64,000 bases of DNA from Lindgomyces ingoldianus (Eukaryota; Ascomycota; Dothideomycetes; Pleosporales; Lindgomycetaceae), in contig NW_022985163.1 of the NCBI RefSeq assembly GCF_010093535.1, positions 1,574,421 to 1,638,420 on the forward strand, read 5' to 3'. Below are positions 22,659-35,025 of the stretch, piece after piece. The position numbers were made by a program, and so were the translations under genes. The first letter of the stretch is position 1. Each line of letters opens with the position of its first letter. The notes under the pieces are model-generated. The model saw nothing but the letters and a program-made list of their open reading frames with translations. It made no database searches and had not been told where the DNA came from.

Positions 22659-24893
22659 ACATACTTTACAGGCGAGTTGCTTACACACCTAAGTTGCTTA
22701 CTTTTACTAAGACCTTACTAAACTACTTTTTTTACACTAATGCATTCTCTATAACACTACTTAGACATGCTAAAAAAATGTTAAATACAGCTTACACTCT
22801 AAGCTTTTAAATAAAACATAAAACTTTTAAAAAAACATGCTATAGCTATATATAAAGTCTTATAAAAAAATAATAAATAACTATAGTGCTAGACAACATT
22901 TATAAGCTAATTCTACAGCTAAATTATAAAGGCTAGGTAATAAAAAAAAGTAGGTAACTATTAAAACTATACTTAAGCTATATACATAAAAAATTTCCCT
23001 TTAGATAGTATTTATAGCTAATATAGCTAATTCTTTACACGCTAAGCATAATCTAGGCTATGTTTACATAAACTAGCCTAGTATATTTATAAAGCATTAT
23101 TTAAAGCTTAAAGTAATGTTTAAGTATAACTATAACTAACGTACCTAACAGGTTGGCCGGCCACACGGGTTGGCCGGCCACTTTTGCCAAGCCCCCACTA
23201 AACTCTACCTATCTACATAATGCCTTAACAACAACACTAGATTAAATCTTCTAAAGAACGTTAGATATAGCTTGCTCTTTAGGCTCTTAAATAAGACTTA
23301 AAACTCTCCTTGCAACGTGCTGCAGCTATCTATAATGTCTTTCACACAACACTAAGCAATTAACGCGCTGGACAGCCTTTACAAGCAGAATGCTGGCCTA
23401 AATTAAGGAATCTAACTAAGCTTAAGAAAGAGGTAGTTGTTAAGTACATACTTAAGCTTATTACGCGCGGATTTCCCTCTAGGCTTGCAGCTGTAGCTAA
23501 TATAGCTAATTCCTTGCCTGCAGAGCGCAATCTAGGCCAGGTTAGCTTAAACTAGACTAGTATGTAGGTTAAGCACTGCCCTAAGTTTATAATAAAGTTT
23601 AATTATAAGTATAATTATAAGAGAGCGCTCTGTGAGGATCTAGAGGTTATCTAGGGCTAGTTTTGCCTAGTAGCTAACATAAAAGCTAAGTACAGTATCT
23701 AAGATAAAGACAAGTATAACTTTAACAAGTTAGGCTTTATAATAAGCTAGATATTAACTAGAGCAGTTGTTACAGCTTTAGAGAGATAAGGACAGCTAAA
23801 GGCAATACAGTAAGGTAATAGGGAGTGGACAATAGTTATCTAGGGCATTAACGCAATAGGGTAGGCTATAAGATTACAGAGCTTTAAGCAGCAAATAAGG
23901 CTGCCACATAACATAGATTGCATAAAAGGAAGTAGATTTAGGCAGAAGAGACTTTAATAGTTAAGGATAGGGCTTATCTAACTACTCTAAAGGAGTTTAG
24001 AGCGCGTAGTGATAGAAAGAAGCTAAAGACGCAGGTGCGCGCTAAAGAAGGTAAGCTAAGTTAAAGGCAATGCAGGTAGTGCAATTAGACTAGGCATAAC
24101 TTGCGTACATGTAAGTAAGTAGTAAAAGTAGACTCTAAATAATATCTTGTGTTGTATTACTTTATACAGGGCTAAAGTGGGCTGTTTTGCGAGAGAATGG
24201 GGTGGTTTTAGTGGGGGCTTGGCAAAAGTGGCCGGCCAATCCGTGTGGCCGGCCAACCCGTTAGGTACGTTATAAAAAAGCTTTTTATAAAAGTTTTAAA
24301 GTAATTTAAAGTAGGTTTAGCCTTATAAAAAATATTAAAGCTAAGTATAGCATTTAAAATAATAACATGTATAACTTTAGTAAAATAAGCTTTATAATTA
24401 GCTAAATGTTTTTTAACTATACTTATACTTAAAACTTTACTTTAAGCTTTAAATAACACTTTATAAATATACTAAGCTAGTTTATGTAAATATAGCCTAG
24501 ATTATACTTAGTGTGTAAAGAATTAGCTATATTAGCTATAAATGCTATTTAAAAAAAAATTCCTTGCGCATATAGCTTAAGTATAGTTTTAATAATTACT
24601 TACTTTTTTTTATTACCTAGCCTTTATAATTTAGCTATAGAATTAGCTTATAAATATTATCTAGCGCTATAGTTATTTATTATTTATTATAAAACTTTAT
24701 ATATAGCTATAGCATATTTTTTTAAAAGTTTTATATCTTATTTAAAAGCTTAGAGTGTAAGCTGTATTTAATATTCTTTTAGCATGTCTAAGTAGTGTTG
24801 TAGAGAATGCATTAGTATAGAAAGAGTAGTTTAGTAAAGTCTTAGTAAAAGTAAGTAACTTAGGCGTGTAAGCAACTTGCCTGTAAAGTATGT
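22659..24893. mobile_element. Fold-back pogo derivative, copy 1, split by a nested element
   Basis: Flanked by TA (22657-22658, 24894-24895). Both ends carry the 60-bp terminus of the pogo elements (ACRTACTT... then two 12-mers, TTTTRCYAAGACC). Removing the nested element 23139-24270 leaves about 1.1 kb, the same size and order as copy 2 at 37869-38968. The two arms are long inverted copies of the 5' part of a pogo transposon (TIR plus helix-turn-helix coding part), so the whole forms a hairpin. RIP-mutated throughout. Confidence 0.85.
23139..24270 (+). mobile_element. Internally deleted Fot1/pogo-like element with GGCCGGCC termini
   Basis: 1132 bp flanked by TA (23137-23138, 24271-24272). 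Its 60-bp termini are near-perfect inverted repeats beginning ACGTACCTAA and containing TTGGCCGGCCAC twice. The interior still reads as a pogo transposase on the plus strand: N-terminal helix-turn-helix part, RGFPSRLAAVANIANSL, NYKRALCEDLEVIQG, then TRAVVTALERQGQLKA and GNREWTIVIQGINA. The sequence then jumps near 23875-23880 to the C-terminal KQQIRLPH / ERVVIERS part, so the catalytic DDE core is deleted. TAG/TAA stops replace CAG/CAA. It is therefore a non-autonomous element that would need a transposase supplied by another copy. Confidence 0.88.
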
Positions 24894-24895
24894 TA

Positions 24896-25154
24896 TAATA
24901 ACTATAAAAAAAACCTTTTAGACATCTAAACTAGTTTTTATTAACATATAACTAGCACCTATGCTAGAAATGCTATAGTAATTAAAAATTCTTAGTAGTT
25001 TATATAAGTTTAAGTTATAATTAAAGCTTATAAGTAAATTTTTTATATAATGACTAATAATAGATTAAGAAAGCTTTTTATCTTATAAATGTTATAAACA
25101 GCCAAATTTTCTTTATTAAGCTTCTACTCTAGTGCTAGTGCTAGGTAGGTTATT
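24896..25154. other. RIP-mutated sequence of unknown origin
   Basis: Continues the target of the fold-back element; AT-rich, no readable coding sequence. Confidence 0.4.
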
Positions 25155-25542
25155 GTTACAACCCACGATTAGACTGTAAGCAACTAGTTAGCTGTGCCCC
25201 ACTGTTTGAACAATCAAGGATAGAAAGTCCTTAATCCCTTGCCCAACAAGTCACGTGACCTAACAGACAAGGAATAGACCAAGCTTCTAGACTAGTGCGC
25301 AGCAGAATGCATTGTCTAATAAGCAGGAGGCAGTGCATGCGGATGCATGCAGTGCATGCAAGTGCATACCTGCATGCAACAGCATTCAAAGCATGCAAAC
25401 GCATGCAACCCTATGTATATAGTTTAAAATTCTAACTTTATTTAAAAGCTGTAATTAATAGTTAGTTTATTCTTTACATAGACTAAGTAGGCATTGCTAC
25501 TTTTTAATAAAAAGTAATCTAATTATATATCTTACACTATAT
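25155..25542 (+). repeat. Probable 5' part of a long LTR, split by the copia element
   Basis: Starts TGTTACAACCC and switches abruptly to largely unmutated sequence. It includes a CATGCA-rich stretch (25331-25411) with repeated GTGCATGC / GCATGCAA. The matching right part is probably 30455-30870, giving an LTR of about 800 bp ahead of the gypsy coding region; the reconstruction is inferred from position and composition. Confidence 0.45.
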
Positions 25543-25863
25543 TGTCAGATATGCGCACCTACTGTCAAGACAGGAGGAACGCTTGACAAAAGCTGCTACA
25601 TAGTACGAGCAATAAGCTTGAACAGTATGTTGCTGCAAATTGCAGCATTTTGCAGCATGTTGCAGCATTTTGCAGCATTTTGCAAGCTGGTCGCGCATAG
25701 GGCAGGTGCGCGAGGGACTTAGATTAGCAAAACAAAAAGCTAAGCAACACAAGTAGAGCAGAAAAAGGATTAATAAATTAATATAATTAACTATTATCTT
25801 ATACATTATATCTAAACCTATTATTTATCTTAGGAAGCCTAGAAACAGTGCTTTAATCTAATA
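25543..25863 (+). repeat. 5' LTR of the copia element
   Basis: Five 10-bp TTGCAGCAWW units. The 3' half is strongly mutated compared with the solo LTR at 18200: every TCA has become TTA and most CCA have become CTA between 25790 and 25860, while ACA and GCA are kept. Confidence 0.93.
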
Positions 25864-25895
25864 ATTAAGAGTCTTAGTGCCTCTATTAATACAAA

Positions 25896-28800
25896 ATGAC
25901 CACCCAGCCTCCTTGAGACGCGACAGTCGTCCTTTGAGACCACACCGACTACAGAGCCTGGATGATGCAGCTGCAATTGAGATGTGTAGCGCACAGCATC
26001 TGGCCGCAAGTGGATCCTAAGTTGACCATCTAAATAATCTCTAAACTAAGAGCTCTAGAGATGCTGCTAATAGCTAAGTTTTCACTAGCCTCTAATGTTA
26101 AAACGCCTACGCACATAAACAAGCTATTAATAAGCAGTGTTAGAGCCTTTAAAGAAGCTATTAAATACTATAAGATTAAGGCTAACAAGTAAAAAAGTAA
26201 TAGACATAATTATAAAAGAGAGTAATTAAGCTTTTAATAGATTATTGTCTTTATCTAGTTAACAGTTAGCCTGCATCTGCAGTGCACATGCTGTTCCCTA
26301 GATTAACTACTTAGACAGTAGATTATAAACCTTAAAGCTATAGTAAGTGTTAATAACTAATTTAAACAAGAACATGTGTGTAACTAATATAATACATCTC
26401 TAAAGCTGCTAAGAAACGCAAGCATATAGAACCTATAGCTAGCAGAGTATAATTACGCTGCTATAGAAGCAGAGACATAAAATGTTCTAAAAACAACACA
26501 GTTTAATGCTATTATAAAGAACTTTTTAACTACTATAAATAAAGTTGCTCTTTATTAGTCTATAACCTTTTAGGAAAGTAGACAGTTTACACTAAACATA
26601 AATTAAAAAGAAATAATAAAGCGCTTTTAAAAACACATAATGTTAAATTATCTAATACATATAAAAAAGCATAAAGCTACCTTTATAATAGATAACTTAT
26701 TATACTTTACTAAAAGTAAAAAGACTACCTAGGGCATAAATAAAAACGCCTATAGTGTAGAAGTTATAACATTAAGAAAATAAAGTAGACCTTAACATTA
26801 ATGTTATTAAGAAGATAATAAAAAGTTATTTTTAAGCTAAAAACTTACTAAAACAGAAAGCACTAAATGTTCTACATATAAACACATCTATGCACTAAAA
26901 GACTGCTTCTATGTCTATCTAGATAAAGCACTAGACTAGTAAATGCTAAATAAGAGAGTTAAAGAGCTTATAGCATTAAAGCATAAGCATAACTTAAAAT
27001 TTTAAGGCCTACTTAGAAGGCAGCGTAGACATAATTTAAAAATACTAACTCTAAAAAGTTTACATACATCTATGCTAGAGATATAAAAAGACTAACTTAA
27101 AAGCTAGAAAGTATTAAGAATTAAAGTAGCTGCATTACTAGCTATAGTTAATTTAAACTAAAATAGATATTTACTAAAAGAATTATTTATTCTTAACTTA
27201 GGCTTAACATGCTATATTATAAATAATTTTAATTAGATTTATAACTATTATTTACTAACACTAAAAAACTTTATTTAGTCTAAAAACTCTTACATATAAA
27301 TTTAAAGCTATAGATTAATTACACTAAGCTTAAAAAGTAAGCATAGAACACACAGTTAAGCATATAGTCTTATACTACATAATGTTGCACTGTGCCTAGA
27401 CCTGCTGTGCAACCTAGTCTTATTCTGCCTACTGTAATAGAAAGGAATCTAGTAGAACACATAAGCAAAGCTAACTGCCTTAAAGGCCTTAGACAGGATA
27501 ATAATTAAAAATCTTATAAAGATTTATAGCTAATAGGTGTTAAAGTACTATCTACTATAAAAAGGCTTATATTATACACACATAAACTGTTAAGCCTTTA
27601 GCACTAGATACACAAGCCTAGAACAGAGAAGCTAAACGCTTAGAAGGTGTAAATAAGAAAAAGTTATAGGCTATATAACTAAATGCTAACCTACTATAAA
27701 ACATATAGCTATACATTACTAGAGCTAGCGTATACCTATATAATTAGACACTATATAAGATCTTCTTTACATAAGCAGCTTTAAATAATAAAGTTATTAT
27801 GTTAATTTAAAAGCTAAGCTTTACATATCTAAAAGCCTATAGCTATAAAGCATTTATAATAACTAATAACACACATTAGAATAAATCTAAGCTATAAAAG
27901 CTAGACTTAAAGGCGTAAATTAGATATCTAGTTAAGTACTAATTATTAAACATCTACTATGTATAAATACTACTACTAGTAAAAGTAATTTGTACACATA
28001 ACATTATTTTTAATAAACACTTAATCTTTAGCAGTAAGCTTAAAGACCTAATAAATAACCTTATATATAACACAATAAAGAAAATTACTATATACATTAG
28101 AATAATTAAGCTTCTAATACCTAGTTATTAGCTAAAGACAAAGTTATTTTATAAAGACAACACTATAAATAATACATTAAATTTTAATAAAGTAGACCTA
28201 CTAGGCTACTATTAAGAAAAAAAGATTAGAGATAACTATCTATCTTCTCTAAATACTCTACTACTTGCAGCATTACTTATGCAGTTAATAGCTAGAGCAG
28301 CACTAAAGCTAAGCTAAATAAAGTCTTTAAAGACTATACTATAAGCTGTAGCCTTTATAGCTAGCATAAGATTTAAAGGTGTAAAAAAGCATAGTAGTAA
28401 AACACTAGATAAAGCAGCATTAATAAGAATGCTATTTATAAAAAAGACACTTTATAGAAGCTAGCTACTACTTCTACTATTAACTTAAAAGTAACTAAAA
28501 AAGCACTCTTTACATAAAATGTTTAAGGTAGCAGAAAGAACGCACCTAGATAGTTATTAGATAATAAAATCTTAGACAGAGGTCTAGATAAAGCTAATTA
28601 AGGTAGCTAAACAGCAGATTCTAGATTATATGTAGGTGTACACCTACAAGCTTAACAAGCACTATAAATTACAAAGATGCAAGGCGCAACTAGTAGTCTA
28701 TAGTAATTAATAGAGAAATATTACTACATAAGATACCTACACTGCTACTCTAGTAAGACACTTATTTTAAATGCTAATAGTAATATCTACACACTTTAAC

Positions 28801-30119
28801 TTAGAGCTTAAATAATATAACATAACTAACATGTTTATATATATAGTAATTAACTGCAATATCTACATGCAAATACTAAGAGGCTATTAGAAACTAGGTA
28901 TAATACTAAAGCTTTAAAAGGCACTATATAGCCTATAAATTTTTTCTTTACTTTAGCAACACTATTTTATAATAACTTTTAAAGGCCTTAGGTTTTTAGC
29001 TGTTCTACATAAACCCTACTATATAACTAAAGCTAGAATATTTGTTTTTTTCTACATAGACAACTTTATTATTGCGTACAAAAAAGGCTTTAAAGCAGAT
29101 GCACAGCGTGTAGTAGACTAGTTATAAGAGAAGTATACTCTAATAAAAGGTAAAGACCTATAATAGTTTCTAAGAGTTAAGATTATTAAAGATTAATAGT
29201 AATAAATAATTTAGCTATTATAAGCCTTATATATTAATAAGATAGCTAGGCTAGCTAACAGAAAAAGCCTGTAGCACACTACACCTATAAGTAGGATTAA
29301 ACTTATGCTATAATCTAGTTTTGCAACTTTATTAGAAGTAAATTAATATTAGTAGAAGATTAGATCTTTGCTCTTTATAGTAGTTACTATAAAACTAGAC
29401 ATTGCCTTTACTACATTACACCTTGCACAGTTTCTTACAAATCCTACATTTAACTATTAAGATGTAGCTAATTAAGTTATCCTGTACCTACATGCAACAC
29501 AGACGTACGCACTCTAATTAAGAGGAGAAGACTACTTTATAGTAGTAAGTAATGCGTTATTTGTAAATAATACACTAAATAAAAAGAGCTTTTAGAGCTA
29601 CATTATTTAACTATTTAGTAAATAGATTGCATAGTAAGTAAATAAATAAAATATAGTTATAATATTAATAATAAAAGCAAAATTACTTACACTGTTCTAA
29701 GTTACTAAGAAAGCTATGTTTACAAAAATGCTTCTTAATAAACTATAGGTTAAGCTGCTTAATTTAACTATTATAATTTAGTGCAACAACAAGCAGATAA
29801 TTTAACTAGTAAATAAAGAGATATCTTAACTTTAAACTAAGCTTTAATATGTTAACATCTATAACTACTAGCTCTAACAAGAAGTCTTTTAACAAACAAT
29901 CTAGGTTATCTATGTCCCCTCTAGCAAGATGCTTGTAGACAGACTTACTAAAGCGCTTTTAGCTAGCAAATAGCTAAGCTTTCTTTAGCAAATTTAGCTA
30001 GTTAATGTTAGGGAGAGGATAGTTAGTTAGGAAGCAGATATGGAAGAGATTAAAGCAAGAATAGAAGCCCTAGAAGCATACTAAGGTTGCGTAATTAGGA
30101 ACCAGCTTAAAGCATGTCT
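25896..30119 (+). pseudogene. Copia gag-pol remnant
   Basis: Begins at an ATG at 25896 (MTTQPP, stop, DATVVL, stop, DHTDYRAWMMQLQLRCVAHS), a gag-type N-terminus in a short, lightly mutated patch. Downstream, with TAG/TAA standing where CAG/CAA are expected, integrase pieces are seen near 27.6-27.8 kb (NREAKR, ITRASVYLYN). Reverse transcriptase runs about 28.7-29.2 kb: TATLVRHLFQMLIVISTHFN, NITNMFIYIVI, LQKALYSL, and FFYIDNFIIA where YVDD is expected (near 29049-29070). RNase H runs about 29.5-29.95 kb: SNALFVNNTLNKKSFQSYI, YVPSSKMLVDRLTKALL. It cannot encode active protein because of dozens of stops. It ends with a short helix-forming tail just before the purine tract. Confidence 0.9.
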
Positions 30120-30133
30120 AAGCTAAGGGGGTG

Positions 30134-30454
30134 TGTCAGATATGCGCACCTACTGTTAAGACAGGAGGAACGCTTGACAAAAGCTGCTACATAGTACGAG
30201 CAATAAGCTTAAACAGTATGTTGCTGCAAATTGCAGCATTTTTCAGCATGTTGCAGCATTTTGCAGCATTTTGCAAGCTAGTCGCGCATAGGGCAAGTGC
30301 GCGAGGGACTTAGATCAGCAAAACAAAAAGCCAAGCAACACAAGTAGAGCAGAAAAAGGATTAATAAATTAATACAATCAACCATCATCCTATACATCAT
30401 ATCCAAACCCATCATTCATCTCAGGAAGCCTAGAAACAGTGCTTTAATCTAACA
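30134..30454 (+). repeat. 3' LTR of the copia element
   Basis: 321 bp, five 10-bp units; clearly less mutated than the 5' LTR (most TCA and CCA in the last 90 bases intact). The two LTRs of one insertion were hit unequally. Confidence 0.93.
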
Positions 30455-30870
30455 TATATATACCTTCTTTTTTGTTCCTACTAAGGAACTGTTTAACCTA
30501 AGCACCTTATACTGCTGTTAAAGGGCAAACTACAGTTAGATACACCTTCTATTCTCTATAACCACGCCTCTACAGACTGTACACCTGTTTTAGGTTAAGT
30601 TTCTTCCCTCTTACGCCCCCTCTAACACTCTCTCTAGGCCTAGTGTTCTTTAGAAACTATGTGAAGCTATGTGGAGCACCAAAGACATGAGGAACTGGAT
30701 TGTATTGCTAAAGGAGGGCAACTACGGGTTTATATAGTACTAGATGAACCCATCATGTAACTTAAGGCCACCAATAGCTCTAGGCTGCAGCAGGTGGCAT
30801 TGCTAGGCAGCAGTACGCTAAAGGAGTGTTGGTGGCTAGCGCATAGAGAGCTCTGTAACTGCAAACAAAC
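30455..30870 (+). repeat. Probable 3' part of the long LTR split by copia
   Basis: Lightly mutated sequence with ordinary TGG/CCA content up to a TGTAAC at about 30866; RIP-mutated gypsy sequence follows. It could be the end of the LTR beginning at 25155. No second copy is present to prove it. Confidence 0.4.
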
Positions 30871-33446
30871 TATCTCTTTAGAGTTAAAATTATAACATTA
30901 ATTACTACCCTCTAATAAAGTATAAATTCTTACACTACTTTTACTAACTTAAAAATAACTAGCGCCTTATTAGTAAGCACTAGCTAAGTTCTAACTCTAG
31001 CTAAAAAAGCTATAAACTAACAGTTAACATAAGAAGTAAGGTAGCTAAACTAAAGCAAATACTAGTCTAATTAGTAAATTAGAGACTATTAGTAGTAAAC
31101 CTCTAAATCTCGGCCCTTTAACTTAAAGTATTAAACCTAAGAAACGTAGCTTAGAAAAGACTAAGTGTAGACTCTAAAAAGACACTAAAACTTGCACCTT
31201 TTAAACTCTTTAGTAAAAGTGTAAAGAACTTTAAGCCTTTTTTTACATAATGCTACCTCTATATGCAGTATAATAAGGGCGCTTTTTAAACCTATAAAGA
31301 AATAATCTCTTAGATAAGACTTTATCTAGAAGGCTTTTTAGCTATTTAGTTCTAACTTTATGCAGATAGCTAGATAGATTTTAGAACTATTAAAGAAACT
31401 TTTTTACTTAAAATAGAAAAAATCTTTAGCAGCATTAACTATTTTAAAGAAGCTCTAACTCCTATTTATAGGTTAGTAAACTAAGAAAAAATAGCAGTTA
31501 ATAAAATAAACTTTTTATAATAAAAAAAAACAGTCTAACACTATGCAGCGCACTTCTACAAACAACTAGCTATCTACAGATAGACAGACTAAAGAGCTAT
31601 AAGTAAAATGTTCTACAACAGACTAAATAATGTAGTTAAAAATAAATTTATACATAATAGAAAACTAAAAACTCTTAAAAAATACATTAACTAAGTAATA
31701 ACTTATAATAAAAGATATATAGAATGTTAGAGAAAAAAAATAGGCATAATAACATAGAAACCTAAGTAGACACTAAAGAAAAAGAAAGCCTTTTAATATA
31801 ATAGAGAGCTAATAGACCTTAGTTATGCAAAACACATATATAGTATCTCTAAAAAAGAGTAAGAGTTTTTTTAAAAGTAACAGACTACTTTTAAGTAAAA
31901 AATAAAAGAAATAGCTTAAAAAAAAGCCTGTCTAAACTATAAAAAAGTAGGCTACTTCTGTTAAAAATGTCTAGACTCTAGAAACTTAGAGAATAAAGAT
32001 AAAAGACTAGCTATAAAAGTTATACGTGTAGAATAAAAGCTAATGTTAAAAGAAATTTATAATAGACTTAATAAACAACTTTGCTAGAGATGTAAAGCTA
32101 ACTATAAACTACTAAACTGTTCTAGGAATTACTAGAAAGTAGAAGTATAAGATAACTAAGAGGTTCTCTAAGCAATTAAATAAGCTGCTGTTCTAAAAGA
32201 ATAGCGTAACTTAACATAAGTAGCAAACTACATTAAAAACATAAAATAAAAAGAAGACAGATTCCTCTTAAAACAACTAATAATAAGTATACTTATAGAA
32301 AAGCTTGCCTATTAATTTTACTATAGTAAATGTTAGAAATGTAAAAAAGTCTATAACTATAACTATTATAAAAAAGAATACTATAAGGTACATATTAATA
32401 ATAACATAAACATGTATAAGGTTATTTTAGACATTACTTAAGTATACTATAACATTTTAAATAAAACTAAGAAATAAAAGTTCTTTAATAAGATCCTAAG
32501 TAATAAAAAAGGCTTAGAATAGTCTAGCATGTTGCTCTATACCCTACAACTCTATTTTAAAAGGTCTAGAACACCACCCCTAGCGCTTGTAATAACTAGA
32601 AAGGAATTAGAAACTAGATAAGTTAATTAGTACTGCATTCTCTATAAAAGCAAACAACATAAGAAATCTAAATAGTAGTATAAAGCACACCTCTTGTAAA
32701 TTATCTAAACAAAAGAGTACCTAAGATAGACCTAAGTACAGCTAGTACTAGTCTACATAAATTTAAAAGAACGTTTAACTAAGTAGTACCTTTGCACTAA
32801 CTAGTATTATGTGCAGCACTAGCCTATAAAGCACTAAGTAGAATAGTAGCTGCAATTAATAAAAGAAAATAATGTAATTAATAACACCTTAAAAGAAACA
32901 GCAACTAAATGCAAAATACTACACTGCCTACACTGTAGCACAGGACTAGACTATAAATAAGAGGCATAGACTAACTATAAGAACTACAAAAGCTGAACCT
33001 TCTATTACTTTTAGTAGAAGGCACATAGACAGAACAACTAGCTTCCTTAACATTATTAAGTTAAAGATAGAAACTGCCTACTTAAAAACTACATAATCTA
33101 AGAACACTAGTAGTATAGGTTCTAGACAGACTAGATAAATAAATAAAAATAAAACATAAAAAATGTTAAGCCTAATAAAATACTTAAGTATAGAGAAATG
33201 TTTTATAACGTTAAAGTTCTAGTAGTAGTAGAATAAAAATTAGTAAAAGTTTTACTATAGAATTTACTCTAAACAGAAAAAAAGAAGTTGCACTAATAGA
33301 TAGTAGATGTATGTTTATAGCTATTAACTCTAACTAGGTGGATTAACAAGACATACTATATAAAGTAAAAAAGAACCTCTTTAAGGTTTTTTTAGCTAAC
33401 GCATTTTTAATTAAGTTTAGAAACAGCTATATACAACTAGAGACAG

Positions 33447-33799
33447 TGTTAGATTGAAGCACTGTTTCTAGGCTTCCTAAGATGAATGATGGGTTTTGGA
33501 TATAATGTATGAGATGATGATTGATTGTATTGATTGATTGATTTTTTTTTGTCTGCTCTGCTTGTGTTGCTCGGCTTTGTTTTTCCGGTCCGAGTCCCTC
33601 GCGCACTAGCCCTATGCGCGACCTGCTTGCAACATGCTGCAATTTGTTGCAAAATATTGCAAAATGCTGCAATTTGTTGCAAAATGCTGCAACATGCTGC
33701 AATTTACAGCAACATACTGTTCGAGCTTATTGCTTGTACTATGTAGCAGCTTTCGTCTAGCGTTCCTCCTGTCTTGACAGTAGGTGCGCATATCTGACA
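33447..33799 (-). repeat. Solo LTR of the copia family, inverted, TSD GACAG
   Basis: 353 bp with TGTTAGA...TCTGACA ends, flanked by GACAG at 33442-33446 and 33800-33804. Eight 10-bp units; almost unmutated, although the gypsy element it sits in is saturated with RIP damage. Confidence 0.93.
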
Positions 33800-34725
33800 G
33801 ACAGTTACGCTATAGCTATAAACAAAAGACACATATAACTAGAGATCTCTAAGCATCCTACTACTAAAAGGAAAATACTAAGCAATACTTAGTTATAACT
33901 AGTTATACAAACATAACCTAGAAATTAATTAGAAAAACATAACTATCTAGACCTCTAAACAACATGCTACTATAACCTAGTTAGCATGCTACTAAGACAA
34001 CTGCTTAGCACATAAATAGGCAAAGTAAGAAGCTAGCTACTATTCTAAGAAGTAAAAACTAAAAAAGTTTTCTTATTAAAAACTAGAAGCTTAAGTAATT
34101 TAAATAATAATAAAAAAACTTAAAAAAAATATACTTAAAAAGATGCTTAAAGACAAAAAAGTAAATTAGGTAGAAATGTATAAGATAGCATAGTAACTAG
34201 AACATGTAATCTCTAAAAAATATAGTAATTATTAGAACATGTTTAAGACACTTAAAGATCTAGAAAAACTCTTACTACATTAGCTATAGAACTACGCTAT
34301 GAACCTAAAACTAAACCTGTAGCTAAAACACATAAGCTAAGACTACTTACAAAAATTTAGAAAGAAGCTCTATAAGAATATGTAGACAAAATGCTAGCAA
34401 AAGAACACATATAGAAAAGTAAAAGCTCTATAGCATTAGCAGTAGTATTTATAAGAAAGAAAAAAGAAAAGATAAAAGTCTACTAAGACTATTAAACTCT
34501 TAATAAAAAATACTATTTACAATTAGTTCCTACTGCCTATTATATAGGATATAATAAATTAGCTCTATAGAACTACACACTATATAAAGTTTAACATATA
34601 GGATAAATTTAATAAAATAAGAATAAAAAAAGGCTATAAATAGATAACAGCCTTTTAAACTCTAAAAGCCTTTTATAAACTTTTTGTTATGCTATTTAGA
34701 CTAACTAACACACTAGCTACCTTCT

Positions 34726-35025
34726 TGTAACAATTCTCATGAATTGTTCCATCTTAAGTCGCCTGGAACCTCCGGAAGGCCCTTGTATCGGCCTCGACCT
34801 CGACCTGGCCCCGACTCTGCCCGGCCCCCTGCTGTTACCCCTATTCCCTCATGTATTTAGTTGCACCTTGCCCTTGTAGCTAGCTTAGTAGTTTTCTAAT
34901 ATCCTTTTGTACAAGGCCTATAGGTGTTAATGGCCTTCCCAGGTTCTGAGTCCCCACGCACTCCTATATGCCTCTGAGTGGATTCCCGCCGCGTTTAGAT
35001 CTGTTGTCTTGCCTGTGCTGTTACG
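34726..35025 (+). repeat. Solo LTR of the TGTAAC family, TSD CTTCT
   Basis: 300 bp starting TGTAACAATTCTCATGAATTG and ending GCTGTTACG, flanked by CTTCT at 34721-34725 and 35026-35030. GC-rich core (GGCCTCGACCTCGACC) preserved. It interrupts the gypsy reverse transcriptase. Homologous to 40262-40540 and 57771-58050. Confidence 0.9.

Larger units (their letters stand above)
25543..30454 (+). mobile_element. Ty1/copia retrotransposon, complete, RIP-damaged, TSD TATAT
   Basis: 4912 bp between TATAT duplications at 25538-25542 and 30455-30459. Both LTRs are 321 bp (25543-25863, 30134-30454) with TGTCAG...CTRAYA ends, and a purine tract (AAGGGGGTG) precedes the 3' LTR. The internal order integrase, reverse transcriptase, RNase H is that of Ty1/copia. 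Inserted into a probable gypsy LTR. Confidence 0.93.
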
